From NCBI GenBank assembly GCA_903856525.1, contig CAIOCH010000547.1, forward strand, positions 1 to 35,544: a stretch of DNA of 35,544 nucleotides, written 5' to 3'. The notes below the pieces were generated by a model, which did not search any database, was not told the DNA's origin, and worked only from the letters and a program-made list of their open reading frames with translations. Both the position numbers and the translations under genes were made by a program. The stretch is from an uncultured bacterium. Lineage in GTDB: Bacteria > Planctomycetota > Phycisphaerae > Phycisphaerales > SM1A02. Shown here piece after piece: positions 23,256 to 30,613 of this stretch (within the stretch, counting starts at the first letter, position 1; every line of letters starts with the position of its first letter).

Positions 23256-24344
23256 TCACCGCAGCATGCCGTGACTCGCGAGCGTACAGCCGAGCAGCTT
23301 GTAGAGGGCGCGCGCGCCCACGTTCGCGTCCCAGTCGCCGCTCGGCCCGGGCGCGACCTCGCACAGATCGAAGCCAACCACGCGCTTGCCGCTCCGCGCC
23401 AGCGTCTCGAGCAGGTGAGCCATCTCCGCGAAGGACAGGCCACCGGGGACGGGCGTACCCGTGTGCGGGCACTGGTCGGGCGTCAGGCCGTCGATATCGA
23501 AACTGATATAGACCTCGCGCGGCAGCGCCTTGACGATCTCCGCGCAGATCGCGCTCCACGAGCCCTTGGCGCCGCCGGCGAACTGGCGGTCGCGCAGATG
23601 CTGGTCGTAGTAGCAGCGCACGCGGCCCTTCGACTGCTCGACGAACTCGCGCTCGCGCATGCCGAAGTCGCGGATTCCCACCTGGACAAGCCGCCCGACG
23701 CCGGGCAGGCGCGTCATCACGTTGTGGAAGATGCTCGCGTGCGACCAGCGGAAGCCCTCGAACTCCTCGCGCAGATCCGCGTGCGCGTCGATCTGCAGGA
23801 TGCCCATGCCGGGGTGGCGCGTGGAGAGCTCGGCGATGAGGCCGAACGGGCTCGCGTGGTCGCCGCCGAGCAGCGCGGGAATCGCGCCGCGGTCGAGGAT
23901 CCGTTCCGCCTCGCGCGCGACGTAGCCGTGCACCCGCTCGCTGGCCGCGTTGACCGCGTCGAGCGCCTTCGCGTGGGAGCGGTTGCCGGGCTGCGCGCCG
24001 CCTGCCGCGATCACGGGTTCGGCCGCGCGGCGCGCCGACTTCGAGAGCGCCGCGATGTCCTTGGGGATCGGCAGCATGGCGAAACCGGCCTTCCAGATCG
24101 GGCCGTACTGCAGGTCCTCGAGGTCGACCTGCTTGCTTGCCTCGAGCACGGCGGCGGGGCCCGAGGCCGTGCCCGGGCGGTAGCTCGTGGTCGCGTCGAA
24201 GGGCACGGGGATCACGACGAGCTTTGCGTCCTCGACGCGCGTGTCGAGCCCGAAGAGTCCGTCGCCGGTGGCGGCGGCGTCGGGGTCGAAGGAGGCGGCG
24301 AGCGGAGCAGAAGCGGCGGGAGCGGACGTTGGACGGCGTGGCAT
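23256..24344 (-). CDS. Agmatinase/arginase-family ureohydrolase
   Basis: A 362-residue binuclear manganese enzyme of the ureohydrolase fold. Metal ligands lie in the usual three motifs: LLGGDHASPFG (158-168), IDAHADLRE (185-193) and SFDIDGLTPDQCPHTGTP (281-298), where the two Asp of DID and the downstream His are expected. The late GFDLCEVAPG with an acidic residue is also typical. The family splits agmatine, arginine, guanidinobutyrate or related guanidines to urea plus amine; the GLTPDQCPHTGTP form resembles agmatinase (SpeB-like) branches but I would not fix the substrate. The ATG at 24344 is chosen over upstream frame openings because the earlier residues are unlike the family and a TACATT box precedes this ATG. 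Confidence 0.87.
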   Translation of the reverse strand: MPRRPTSAPAASAPLAASFDPDAAATGDGLFGLDTRVEDAKLVVIPVPFDATTSYRPGTASGPAAVLEASKQVDLEDLQYGPIWKAGFAMLPIPKDIAALSKSARRAAEPVIAAGGAQPGNRSHAKALDAVNAASERVHGYVAREAERILDRGAIPALLGGDHASPFGLIAELSTRHPGMGILQIDAHADLREEFEGFRWSHASIFHNVMTRLPGVGRLVQVGIRDFGMREREFVEQSKGRVRCYYDQHLRDRQFAGGAKGSWSAICAEIVKALPREVYISFDIDGLTPDQCPHTGTPVPGGLSFAEMAHLLETLARSGKRVVGFDLCEVAPGPSGDWDANVGARALYKLLGCTLASHGMLR

Positions 24345-24350
24345 CGGCGC

Positions 24351-24379
24351 AATGTACGCGCGGACTGGTCGGCGGTAAA
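24351..24379 (-). promoter_or_regulatory. Putative promoter of the ureohydrolase gene
   Basis: On the minus strand TTTACC (24379-24374) and TACATT (24356-24351) are 17 bp apart. TACATT is followed by 6 nt and then the ATG, again the leaderless spacing. The rest of the divergent gap to 24518 has no clear feature beyond the ribosome-binding site of the next gene. Confidence 0.5.
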
Positions 24380-24504
24380 CGCTTGTGGCGGCGGGATTCG
24401 CCCGCGGCGATGTGAAGTTGACGCCGCGCCGTTGCGCGATTCGTGGGTGGAGACGAGAATCCCCGCATTCGGATGCGCGGCGTGTCGCGCCTACAGGTGT
24501 CAAC

Positions 24505-24511
24505 AGAGGAG
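24505..24511 (+). promoter_or_regulatory. Ribosome-binding site AGAGGAG
   Basis: AGAGGAG lies 7 nt before the ATG at 24519 and fixes this as the start of the secreted repeat protein. It shows that Shine-Dalgarno starts coexist here with starts that have none. Confidence 0.75.
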
Positions 24512-24518
24512 ATGCAAC

Positions 24519-26744
24519 ATGGCAAGGAACGGATGGCTCGGGCGATGTATGTGCGCGCTTGTCGCGTTGTGCACGGCGGCGTCGGTGCGGGGAGATGTGG
24601 GGGTCGGAGATCCAAGCTGGAACTGGAGCAACTGGAACCCGTGGGGATACGGGCAGTACGCGACGATCGGCCAGACTTTCAAGGGAAACGGCGAGGCATG
24701 TACCGCTATCCGCTTCCGGTCATACAGCGAGAATTGCTGCTACTCCTATCCCTACCTTGGGCTCATCTACCGCTGGAACGGAGCCGAGCAGAGGGCGGAG
24801 GGTTCAGCGCTTGCGATGGCGAATGGGGTGTTCTCGAACATCGGCTGCTGCTGGTTCGATCGGGAACTGCAGTTCTCGTCGGCGGTGCTGCTCGAGCCCG
24901 GCGTCGACTATGTGATGATCATCACAGTTACGCCGTGGTGGGGCAACTACTGCTGCGCGTACTCCTATCCAGCGATCCAGCCTTCATACGTTTACGGTTC
25001 TGGCAATCTGTTCTACATGTCGAACGGATCCAACACTGGCGCGTGGACATCGCAGCAGTGGAACGACTCGGGCTACGACCTGAACTTCACCGTCCGCACG
25101 ACGAACGACTGCGACGGCAACGGCATCGCCGACGCGACCGACATCGCGGCGGGCACCCTCGTGGACTGCAACGGCAACGGATTCGCGGATGTCTGCGAGC
25201 AGCTCGCGCCCGAGGCGGCATCACTCGCGAGCGAGGACCGTGGCCCGATCGGCGCCTCGTCGGCAGTGTCGTTCACCTTCGACTCCGTTCTGCCCGCGCG
25301 TGGTGATGTGGCGATCGAAATCGACGCGTCGGCGGACCTCAGCGCGACCCACGAGTTCCTCCTGGTGACGGTTGGCAACGGGGCCGCCCGTGCCATCTTC
25401 ACCGGCGCTGAGGCTGACTGCTCGTGGATGACCGCGCCGCTCACCATTCCTCGTGATGAATTCAATGCGGCGATCGCGCGCAACTCCATGACGATCTCCG
25501 TCGCCGGCAGTCCCACCGTCGATCCGCTGGCCTGCGGGGGACTGTCCGCGGTCCGCGTTCGGCTCGGATACACCGAGCTGTTCCCCGACTGCAACGGCAA
25601 TCTCGTGGCTGACACCGAGGACTTCTGCTCGGGATTCAGCCTCGACTGCAACGGCAACCGGCGTCCCGACGAGTGCGACATCGCGGTGGGGGCGTCGAAC
25701 GACGTCGACCGCGACGGCGTCCCCGACGAGTGCCAGCCTGACTGCAACAACGATGGGCGCCCCGATGCGTTCCAGATCCTCGTGGGCGAGGAGTCGGATT
25801 GCAACGGAAACGCGCTGCCCGACGAGTGTGATCTGTACACGGGCGGTGTGAGCGTGGACTGCAACGGCAACGGCGTTCCTGACGAGTGCGACATCGCGGC
25901 TGGCGTGTCGCCCGACTGCGATCTCGATGGGAAGATCGATTCCTGCACGCTCTCGCAGGGCTTCGTTCCGGACTGCAACGGCAACGGTGTGCCGGATTCG
26001 TGCGATATCGCCAGTGGGTTCAGTCAGGATTGCGACACGGATGCCGTTCCCGATTCGTGCAATGTCGCAGGATACTGGTCGCCGATCCGTGAGGTGACGC
26101 CCTTCGAGCAGTCGGCGTCCCTGGTATGGACTGAGCCCATCGCAGCCACGTACTCGCGGCCTGTGCAGTTGGAAGTCCAGAACTACAGTGCGACCTACGG
26201 CTACTACGGCTACAACGTTGGGGTCTATCTCGAGGATGTGCAGATCGCGTGGTTCTATGACTACTACTGGGGAGGTTGCTCGGGAAGCACTCGGCAGTTC
26301 AGCATCTCGCCTGCGGATTGGGTTGATCGTGACGGTGACGGTGCGGTGACGGTACGCGTGACCGCCAGTAGCTGGAGTGGCTGTGGGGGCTCATATTGCC
26401 GTGCGAGGCTTCTGTGGATCTCCACCGACTGCAACTCCAACGGCATTCCCGACGAGTGCGACATCTCCTCGGGATTCGACCACGACTGCAACGGCAACGG
26501 GCAGCTCGACGCGTGCGACATCGCGCAGGGTGCCGAGGACGACAACGTCAACGGCTACCCCGATCCCTGCGAGCTCGACCGGGGCGACCTGAACCTCGAC
26601 GGTGTCGTCGATGGATCGGATCTCGCGATCATGCTCTCCTACTGGGGCGGGGTCGGCTTTCCGATCGGCGACTGCAACGGGGATGGGATCATCGCGGGTG
26701 CCGATCTCGCGATCCTGCTGGGGAACTGGGGAGAGTCCCTCTAA
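24519..26744 (+). CDS. Secreted Cys/Trp/Tyr-rich protein with DCNGNG repeats and a dockerin-like end
   Basis: A 741-residue exported protein. A signal peptide (about 1-25, ending SVRG-DV) leads into a domain (25-195) rich in Trp, Tyr and Cys that carries three Cys-Cys pairs (73-74, 110-111, 145-146). I do not recognise this domain. Then come about 14 calcium-loop repeats of the form DCNGNGxPDECDI, in blocks at roughly 198-226, 380-525 and 645-700. A beta-rich domain interrupts them at 230-375, and a Tyr-rich one with Cys at 530-640. The end is a dockerin-like pair of EF-hand loops, DLNLDGVVDGSDLAIMLSYW and DCNGDGIIAGADLAILLGNW. Such ends are common on Phycisphaerae exoproteins and may anchor them to a cell-surface system. 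A strong terminator follows. The function is unknown. Confidence 0.85.
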   Translation: MARNGWLGRCMCALVALCTAASVRGDVGVGDPSWNWSNWNPWGYGQYATIGQTFKGNGEACTAIRFRSYSENCCYSYPYLGLIYRWNGAEQRAEGSALAMANGVFSNIGCCWFDRELQFSSAVLLEPGVDYVMIITVTPWWGNYCCAYSYPAIQPSYVYGSGNLFYMSNGSNTGAWTSQQWNDSGYDLNFTVRTTNDCDGNGIADATDIAAGTLVDCNGNGFADVCEQLAPEAASLASEDRGPIGASSAVSFTFDSVLPARGDVAIEIDASADLSATHEFLLVTVGNGAARAIFTGAEADCSWMTAPLTIPRDEFNAAIARNSMTISVAGSPTVDPLACGGLSAVRVRLGYTELFPDCNGNLVADTEDFCSGFSLDCNGNRRPDECDIAVGASNDVDRDGVPDECQPDCNNDGRPDAFQILVGEESDCNGNALPDECDLYTGGVSVDCNGNGVPDECDIAAGVSPDCDLDGKIDSCTLSQGFVPDCNGNGVPDSCDIASGFSQDCDTDAVPDSCNVAGYWSPIREVTPFEQSASLVWTEPIAATYSRPVQLEVQNYSATYGYYGYNVGVYLEDVQIAWFYDYYWGGCSGSTRQFSISPADWVDRDGDGAVTVRVTASSWSGCGGSYCRARLLWISTDCNSNGIPDECDISSGFDHDCNGNGQLDACDIAQGAEDDNVNGYPDPCELDRGDLNLDGVVDGSDLAIMLSYWGGVGFPIGDCNGDGIIAGADLAILLGNWGESL

Positions 26745-26778
26745 CCGAGCCGTCGGCGGAACTGCATTCGACACGCGC

Positions 26779-26808
26779 GGGGCGCTTCCTTCGGGAGGCG
26801 CCCCGTTT
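26779..26808 (+). terminator. Rho-independent terminator after the secreted repeat protein
   Basis: GGGGCGCTTCC - TTCG - GGAGGCGCCCC forms an 11-bp stem (one G-U pair) with a stable TTCG loop, followed by GTTT. It lies 35 bp after the stop at 26744 and separates the gene from the oxidoreductase. Confidence 0.85.
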
Positions 26809-26930
26809 CATCGGGGGTCGGCAGCGCCCGCGGCGGGACATCGTCGCCACCAAAATCTCGGGGAGACTGTGCGACCGCTCAACGCGCCGCGGACTTTGTG
26901 GTTGAATGCGCTCCCACAGGAGTTCCCCGC

Positions 26931-28388
26931 ATGAGCATCACCCGCCGTCGCTTTGTCCTGACCTCGCTTGCCACGCCGATCGCCGCCTCGCTGGGCGGTG
27001 GGCTTGCTTCCCAGATCGCGGCGGGCACTGCGCCCGCGTTCCTGCGCAATGGCCTCGGCCAGAACGAGAAGATGCGCGTGCTCAAGGTCGGCTGCGGCGG
27101 CATGGGCGCGTCGGATCTCGGCGAGGTGGCCAGCCACAAGATGGTGGAGATCGTGGGCCTCGTCGATGTCGACCAGCGCCAGATCGACCGCTGGAAGAAG
27201 GACTCGACCAACGACAAGGGCGAGACCGTCAAGGCGCGCTTCCCCGAGGCCGCCGAGTACCGCGATTGGCGCGAGGCGTATGCCAAGATGGGCGACAAGT
27301 TCGACGCGGTCGTGTGCTCGACCGCCGACCACATGCATGCGCCCATCTCGATGGCCGCCATGAACATGGGCAAGCATGTCTACTGCCAGAAGCCGCTGGC
27401 GCAGGGTGCGTGGGAGAACCGCCGCCTGGCCGAGGTCGCCGCGTCGATGCCGAACATCGTCACCCAGATGGGCACGCAGCGCATCGCCACCAAGTGGCGC
27501 CGCTACGGCGGCAAGCTGCTGCGCGAGGGCATCATCGGGCCGGTGAGCGAGATCTACGCGTGGACCAACCGCCCCGCCGGCTGGTGGCCGCAGGGCAACC
27601 CGCGCCCCGAGGGTGGGGATCCCATCCCCGACTACCTGTCGTGGGACCTCTTCCTGGGTACCGCGGGCGATCGTCCGCACAAGAACGGCTACACGCCCTT
27701 CGCGTGGCGCGGCACGATCGACTTCGGCACCGGTGCGTTCGGCGACATGGGCTGCCACATGCTCGATGTGCCGTTCTACGAACTCGGCCTCGGCGCGCCC
27801 ATCAGCGCCATCTGCAACCCCAACAAGGCGTCGGCGGACCAGTTCCCCGAGAGCGAGTCGGTGGTGGTCAAGTACGCGCCCGGCCCGCGCACCGACAAGA
27901 ACGGCCTCACGCTCAAGTGGTTCGACGGCGGCCAGTTCCCCGACTTCAAGGCGCTCGGGCTGCCCGAGGACTGGGAGGGCGGCGAGCAGGGGCGCAACGT
28001 CGTCAAGGGCGACGGCGGCGTGATCCTCGTGGGCGCCCGCGGCACCATGTGGTTCCCCATCGAGCACGCGTTCGCGCGCGTGTTCCGCCGCACCAAGGAG
28101 GGCAAGCTCGAGCTCGAACCGCAGAAGGAAGTCGACCTCGGCCGCTCCAACCACTGGCACGACTGGGTCGACGCCTGCCTCGCGGGCAAGAAGGATGCCT
28201 GCGTGTCGCGCTTCGAGCTCGGCGGCAAGATGTGCGAGAGCCTGTCGATCGGCGCCATGAGCTCGGTCGAGCCCGGCAAGGAACTCATGTACGACGCCAA
28301 GACCTGCACCTTCACCAACAGCCCCGCGGCCACGGCGGCGCTCAAGCGCACCTACCGCAAGGGCTGGGAAGTCAAGAACCTGTCCTGA
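26931..28388 (+). CDS. TAT-exported Gfo/Idh/MocA family oxidoreductase
   Basis: A 485-residue NAD(P)-dependent oxidoreductase. It opens with a twin-arginine signal (TRRRFVLTS followed by a hydrophobic LATPIAASLGGGLA stretch), so it should be exported folded with its cofactor. The Rossmann motif is KVGCGGMGASDLG (52-64), then GLVDVDQRQID, and the catalytic Lys lies in HVYCQKPLA, the variant of the EKP motif usual in planctomycete members. The C-terminal half (WDLFLGTAGDRP, FGDMGCHMLD) matches large families expanded in this phylum and linked to sugar oxidation. AGGAG precedes the ATG at 26931. The substrate is unknown. It is followed 52 bp later by the GYF-CD225 gene. Confidence 0.92.
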   Translation: MSITRRRFVLTSLATPIAASLGGGLASQIAAGTAPAFLRNGLGQNEKMRVLKVGCGGMGASDLGEVASHKMVEIVGLVDVDQRQIDRWKKDSTNDKGETVKARFPEAAEYRDWREAYAKMGDKFDAVVCSTADHMHAPISMAAMNMGKHVYCQKPLAQGAWENRRLAEVAASMPNIVTQMGTQRIATKWRRYGGKLLREGIIGPVSEIYAWTNRPAGWWPQGNPRPEGGDPIPDYLSWDLFLGTAGDRPHKNGYTPFAWRGTIDFGTGAFGDMGCHMLDVPFYELGLGAPISAICNPNKASADQFPESESVVVKYAPGPRTDKNGLTLKWFDGGQFPDFKALGLPEDWEGGEQGRNVVKGDGGVILVGARGTMWFPIEHAFARVFRRTKEGKLELEPQKEVDLGRSNHWHDWVDACLAGKKDACVSRFELGGKMCESLSIGAMSSVEPGKELMYDAKTCTFTNSPAATAALKRTYRKGWEVKNLS

Positions 28389-28393
28389 CGCCC

Positions 28394-28411
28394 GGCGCCG
28401 CGCGCGGCGCC
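28394..28411. repeat. 18-bp perfect palindrome after the oxidoreductase
   Basis: GGCGCCGCGCGCGGCGCC is self-complementary over 18 bp and lies 6 bp after the oxidoreductase stop. It could fold as a hairpin between the two genes and reduce readthrough, but there is no T-run. Confidence 0.55.
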
Positions 28412-28440
28412 CGTCCGAACCTCGAGAGGATTGCGATCCG

Positions 28441-28920
28441 ATGACGCGCTACTGGATGTCGATCGGTGACGGCAACACCTACGGCCCCTACACGGTCGAG
28501 GAGTTGCGCGCGCTCATGCTCGACGGACGGGCGACCCGGACCTCGCAACTGTGCGAGGAGGGCTCGCAGCAGTGGTTTCCCGCGGGCAACGTGCTGCCGG
28601 AGCTGGGTTCACCGCCCACCTCGCCGAGCGCGGTCCCGCCGCTGCCTGTGGTGCCGGTCGGAAAGAGCATCTCCCTCGTCTGGTCGATCGTGGCGACGGT
28701 GCTGAGCCTGCTTCTGTGCTGCCTGCCCATCGGCGTGGTTCCGTTGGTACTCGCGATCAACGCCAACTCGCGCTACGCCGTGGGCGACCTCTCGGGCGGC
28801 GATGCGGGAGAGCGGAACTACCGAACCTGGATGATCGTCACCTGGGTGCTGCTCGGCGTCGGTCTCGTGCTCATGGTGGTCCAGCTCGTGCTCGGCGTGG
28901 GCATGCTGATGGCGCTGTAG
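28441..28920 (+). CDS. GYF_2 domain and CD225/dispanin membrane protein
   Basis: A 159-residue protein. Residues 1-55 form a GYF_2 domain (YWMSIGDGNTYGPYTVEELR and later QWFPAGNVLPEL). A Pro-rich linker follows, then a CD225-like membrane part (SLVWSIVATVLSLLLCCLPI, VVPLVLAINANSRYAVGD, then A-x-x-x-Y-x-x-W and a second helix WVLLGVGLVLMVVQLVL). The cytoplasmic GYF domain is expected to bind Pro-rich peptides; the membrane part resembles the interferon-induced transmembrane family. The exact role in bacteria is not known. GAGAGGA lies upstream of the ATG at 28441. It ends 28 bp before the convergent sigma-factor gene. Confidence 0.87.
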   Translation: MTRYWMSIGDGNTYGPYTVEELRALMLDGRATRTSQLCEEGSQQWFPAGNVLPELGSPPTSPSAVPPLPVVPVGKSISLVWSIVATVLSLLLCCLPIGVVPLVLAINANSRYAVGDLSGGDAGERNYRTWMIVTWVLLGVGLVLMVVQLVLGVGMLMAL

Positions 28921-28948
28921 CGGGCCTCGGTCGCGCAGGCTGCGTTGG

Positions 28949-29584
28949 TCACGGATTGTCCATGGCATCACGCAGGAACGCCCGCGCAAATCGCCAGTCG
29001 TTCTGGACGGTGCGGCGGCTGACGCCAAGCCGGGTGGCGATCGCGGCTTCCGACAGTTCGAACAGCATGCGGAACTTGACCACCTGCGCCGCGCGGGGGT
29101 AGTGGTGGTTCAGGAGCTCCATGGCGCGGATGAGCCGCGAAAGTTCCTCGGCGTCGGTGCCCGAGTTGGCGAGGTCGGTGCTGCCTTGCCTGTCCACGAT
29201 CGTCTCGCGCAACGTGTCGTGCGCGCGCAGGCGGGTGGCCTTGCGTCGGCGCCAGTCGGTCACCACCTGCAGGGCGGCGTTGCGGGCGCTGCCGAAGTAG
29301 TGCCGTCGGCCGTCCCAGTGCGTTGCTGCGGGGCGGTCGTGCAGCTTGAGGAACACGTCATGCGCCACCACGGTGGTCTGCAGATCGGGGCGGGCGCCCG
29401 CGTCGCGGATGGCCGCCCGGGCGAGCGACTTGATCTCGGGCAGGCAACGCTCGCAAAGCGCCTCGAGTGCGCCACGCTCACCCCCGTGTACGCGCTCGAG
29501 CAGGCGGGTGATGTCGCCGGGGCCGTCGGTGGGCGAAATCTCGGCTGCGGATTCGGGTGGGGGGTTGTCCATGGGGCAGGGCAT
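28949..29584 (-). CDS. ECF-type RNA polymerase sigma factor (planctomycete group)
   Basis: A 211-residue sigma factor of the ECF-like group (PF07638/TIGR02999-like) abundant in planctomycetes. Region 2 includes LQTTVVAHDVFLKLHDR, then HYFGSARNAALQVVTDWRRR, the counterpart of the HFF..A...MR..L.D.AR motif. Region 4 is MLFELSEAAIATRLGVSRRT followed by VQNDWRFARAFLRD, a clear helix-turn-helix. I choose the ATG at 29584; an ATG four codons later (29572) is equally possible. Family members often sit beside Ser/Thr kinases; here the divergent neighbour has the N-terminal module of such kinases but no kinase domain. A TTGACA-type promoter is seen upstream. Confidence 0.9.
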   Translation of the reverse strand: MPCPMDNPPPESAAEISPTDGPGDITRLLERVHGGERGALEALCERCLPEIKSLARAAIRDAGARPDLQTTVVAHDVFLKLHDRPAATHWDGRRHYFGSARNAALQVVTDWRRRKATRLRAHDTLRETIVDRQGSTDLANSGTDAEELSRLIRAMELLNHHYPRAAQVVKFRMLFELSEAAIATRLGVSRRTVQNDWRFARAFLRDAMDNP

Positions 29585-29611
29585 CGGACAATGGGGCGGT
29601 TGAGCGTTGAG

Positions 29612-29640
29612 AGAATTCCATCTTCCACCGATGCTGTCAA
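29612..29640 (-). promoter_or_regulatory. Putative promoter of the ECF sigma gene
   Basis: On the minus strand a perfect TTGACA (29640-29635) is followed after 17 bp by AATTCT (29617-29612), about 28 bp before the ATG at 29584. The -35 is consensus and the -10 is weak. Confidence 0.5.
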
Positions 29641-29680
29641 CCCGCTGCGCGAACGGGCGGCTGGTGCGCATGGGTGGGAG

Positions 29681-30526
29681 ATGGATGCGAAACCGAGCGA
29701 TCAACCCGACGACGATCCGTTGGACGAGGTGGCGCAGGACGCGTCCAGCCGCGACGCCTCGCGGCCTGAGGACGTCGGGCAGCCCTGCGCATCCGAGCGG
29801 CTTCGCCAGCTGTTCGAGGAAGGTCTCGCCGTGCCAGCGTCGCGCCGTTCGCGCTTCCTCCAGCAGGTGCGTGTCCGCGGGTGCGACCCCGCCACGCTGC
29901 GGCGCCTCGAGCGCTTGCTTGCGATCGACGACCTCGCGCAGGATCAGACGGGTCGGCGACTGGAGCAGGGGGGTCGGCCGCGACGGCGCGTGTCCGCAAT
30001 TGCGGTCCCACTCCTGGCCGCAGCGGCGATCGCGGGAGGCGCGTTGGGCCTGCGATCACTCTTGCGGTGGACACTGGCGCAGGATGGCCCACCGCCGCTC
30101 GACGGCGCCCCCGCCGAGTGGTTCAGGACGCCAGTGATTGCCCCGCAGCTTCGTCTGGCCCAGCCGGGAGTTCCGACGGAGTGGCGTCGCGATGCCGGCG
30201 GCGACGACCGCTGGTGCCAGTACATCGCCCTCACGGGCGGAGAGTTGCCCTTTGTGGAGAGCATGCAGCGCCGCGCCATGCGGCTTGGTGGATCGCTGGC
30301 CCGCACCGGGACGACCGAAGAACTGGCCTTCATCCGCACGCTCGTTCCCGAAGCCGTCTCGGTGCTGGTCGCAGGCGGCACCATCGGCAGCGGACCCATC
30401 GCCGGCTTCGTGGTCGAGTGGTCTGCCGACTGCAACGGCAACGGCCGGGTCGACTTCGCGGAGATCCGCGAGGGCGGCGCCCGCGACGACAACGGCGATG
30501 GCGTGCCCGATGAATGCGGGCCCTGA
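29681..30526 (+). CDS. Single-pass membrane protein: kinase-type N-terminal module, shortened C-type-lectin-like part
   Basis: A 281-residue protein. Residues 38-85 read RLRQLFEEGLAVP-ASRRSRFL, then GCDPATLRRLERLLAIDD. This is the pattern that opens many sigma-linked planctomycete and acidobacterial Ser/Thr kinases (lreLFe.al.lp...R..fL...c..Dp.l...v..LL). No kinase domain follows. Instead there is a basic stretch, one membrane helix (about 104-124), and an outer part with WCQYIALTGGELPFVESM (178-195), LGGSLARTGTTEELAFI and GFVVEWSADCNGNGRVDFAE (242-261). This resembles the start and end of Phycisphaerae C-type-lectin-like domains without their middle. It ends with DNNGDGVPDEC-like repeats. 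The start at 29681 has only a weak GGGAG. A sigma-regulating role is inference. Confidence 0.7.
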   Translation: MDAKPSDQPDDDPLDEVAQDASSRDASRPEDVGQPCASERLRQLFEEGLAVPASRRSRFLQQVRVRGCDPATLRRLERLLAIDDLAQDQTGRRLEQGGRPRRRVSAIAVPLLAAAAIAGGALGLRSLLRWTLAQDGPPPLDGAPAEWFRTPVIAPQLRLAQPGVPTEWRRDAGGDDRWCQYIALTGGELPFVESMQRRAMRLGGSLARTGTTEELAFIRTLVPEAVSVLVAGGTIGSGPIAGFVVEWSADCNGNGRVDFAEIREGGARDDNGDGVPDECGP

Positions 30527-30544
30527 CGCGCGCGGCTGCGCGGT

Positions 30545-30583
30545 GGAAAAGCAAACAGGCCCGCGGCATGCGCCGCGGGCCTG
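30545..30583 (-). terminator. Rho-independent terminator between convergent genes
   Basis: CAGGCCCGCGGC and GCCGCGGGCCTG form a perfect 12-bp stem with a 4-nt loop. On the minus strand it is followed by TTTGCTTTT, so it ends the giant repeat gene (stop 30614). It may also stop the plus-strand gene ending at 30526, though that side has few T. Confidence 0.92.
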
Positions 30584-30613
30584 GGATGTGTTCACGATTC
30601 CTGACTCAACCAA

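Noticed and set aside
26808-28160. 450-codon minus-strand frame opposite the oxidoreductase
   Set aside because: It is a shadow of a well-conserved Gfo/Idh/MocA gene.
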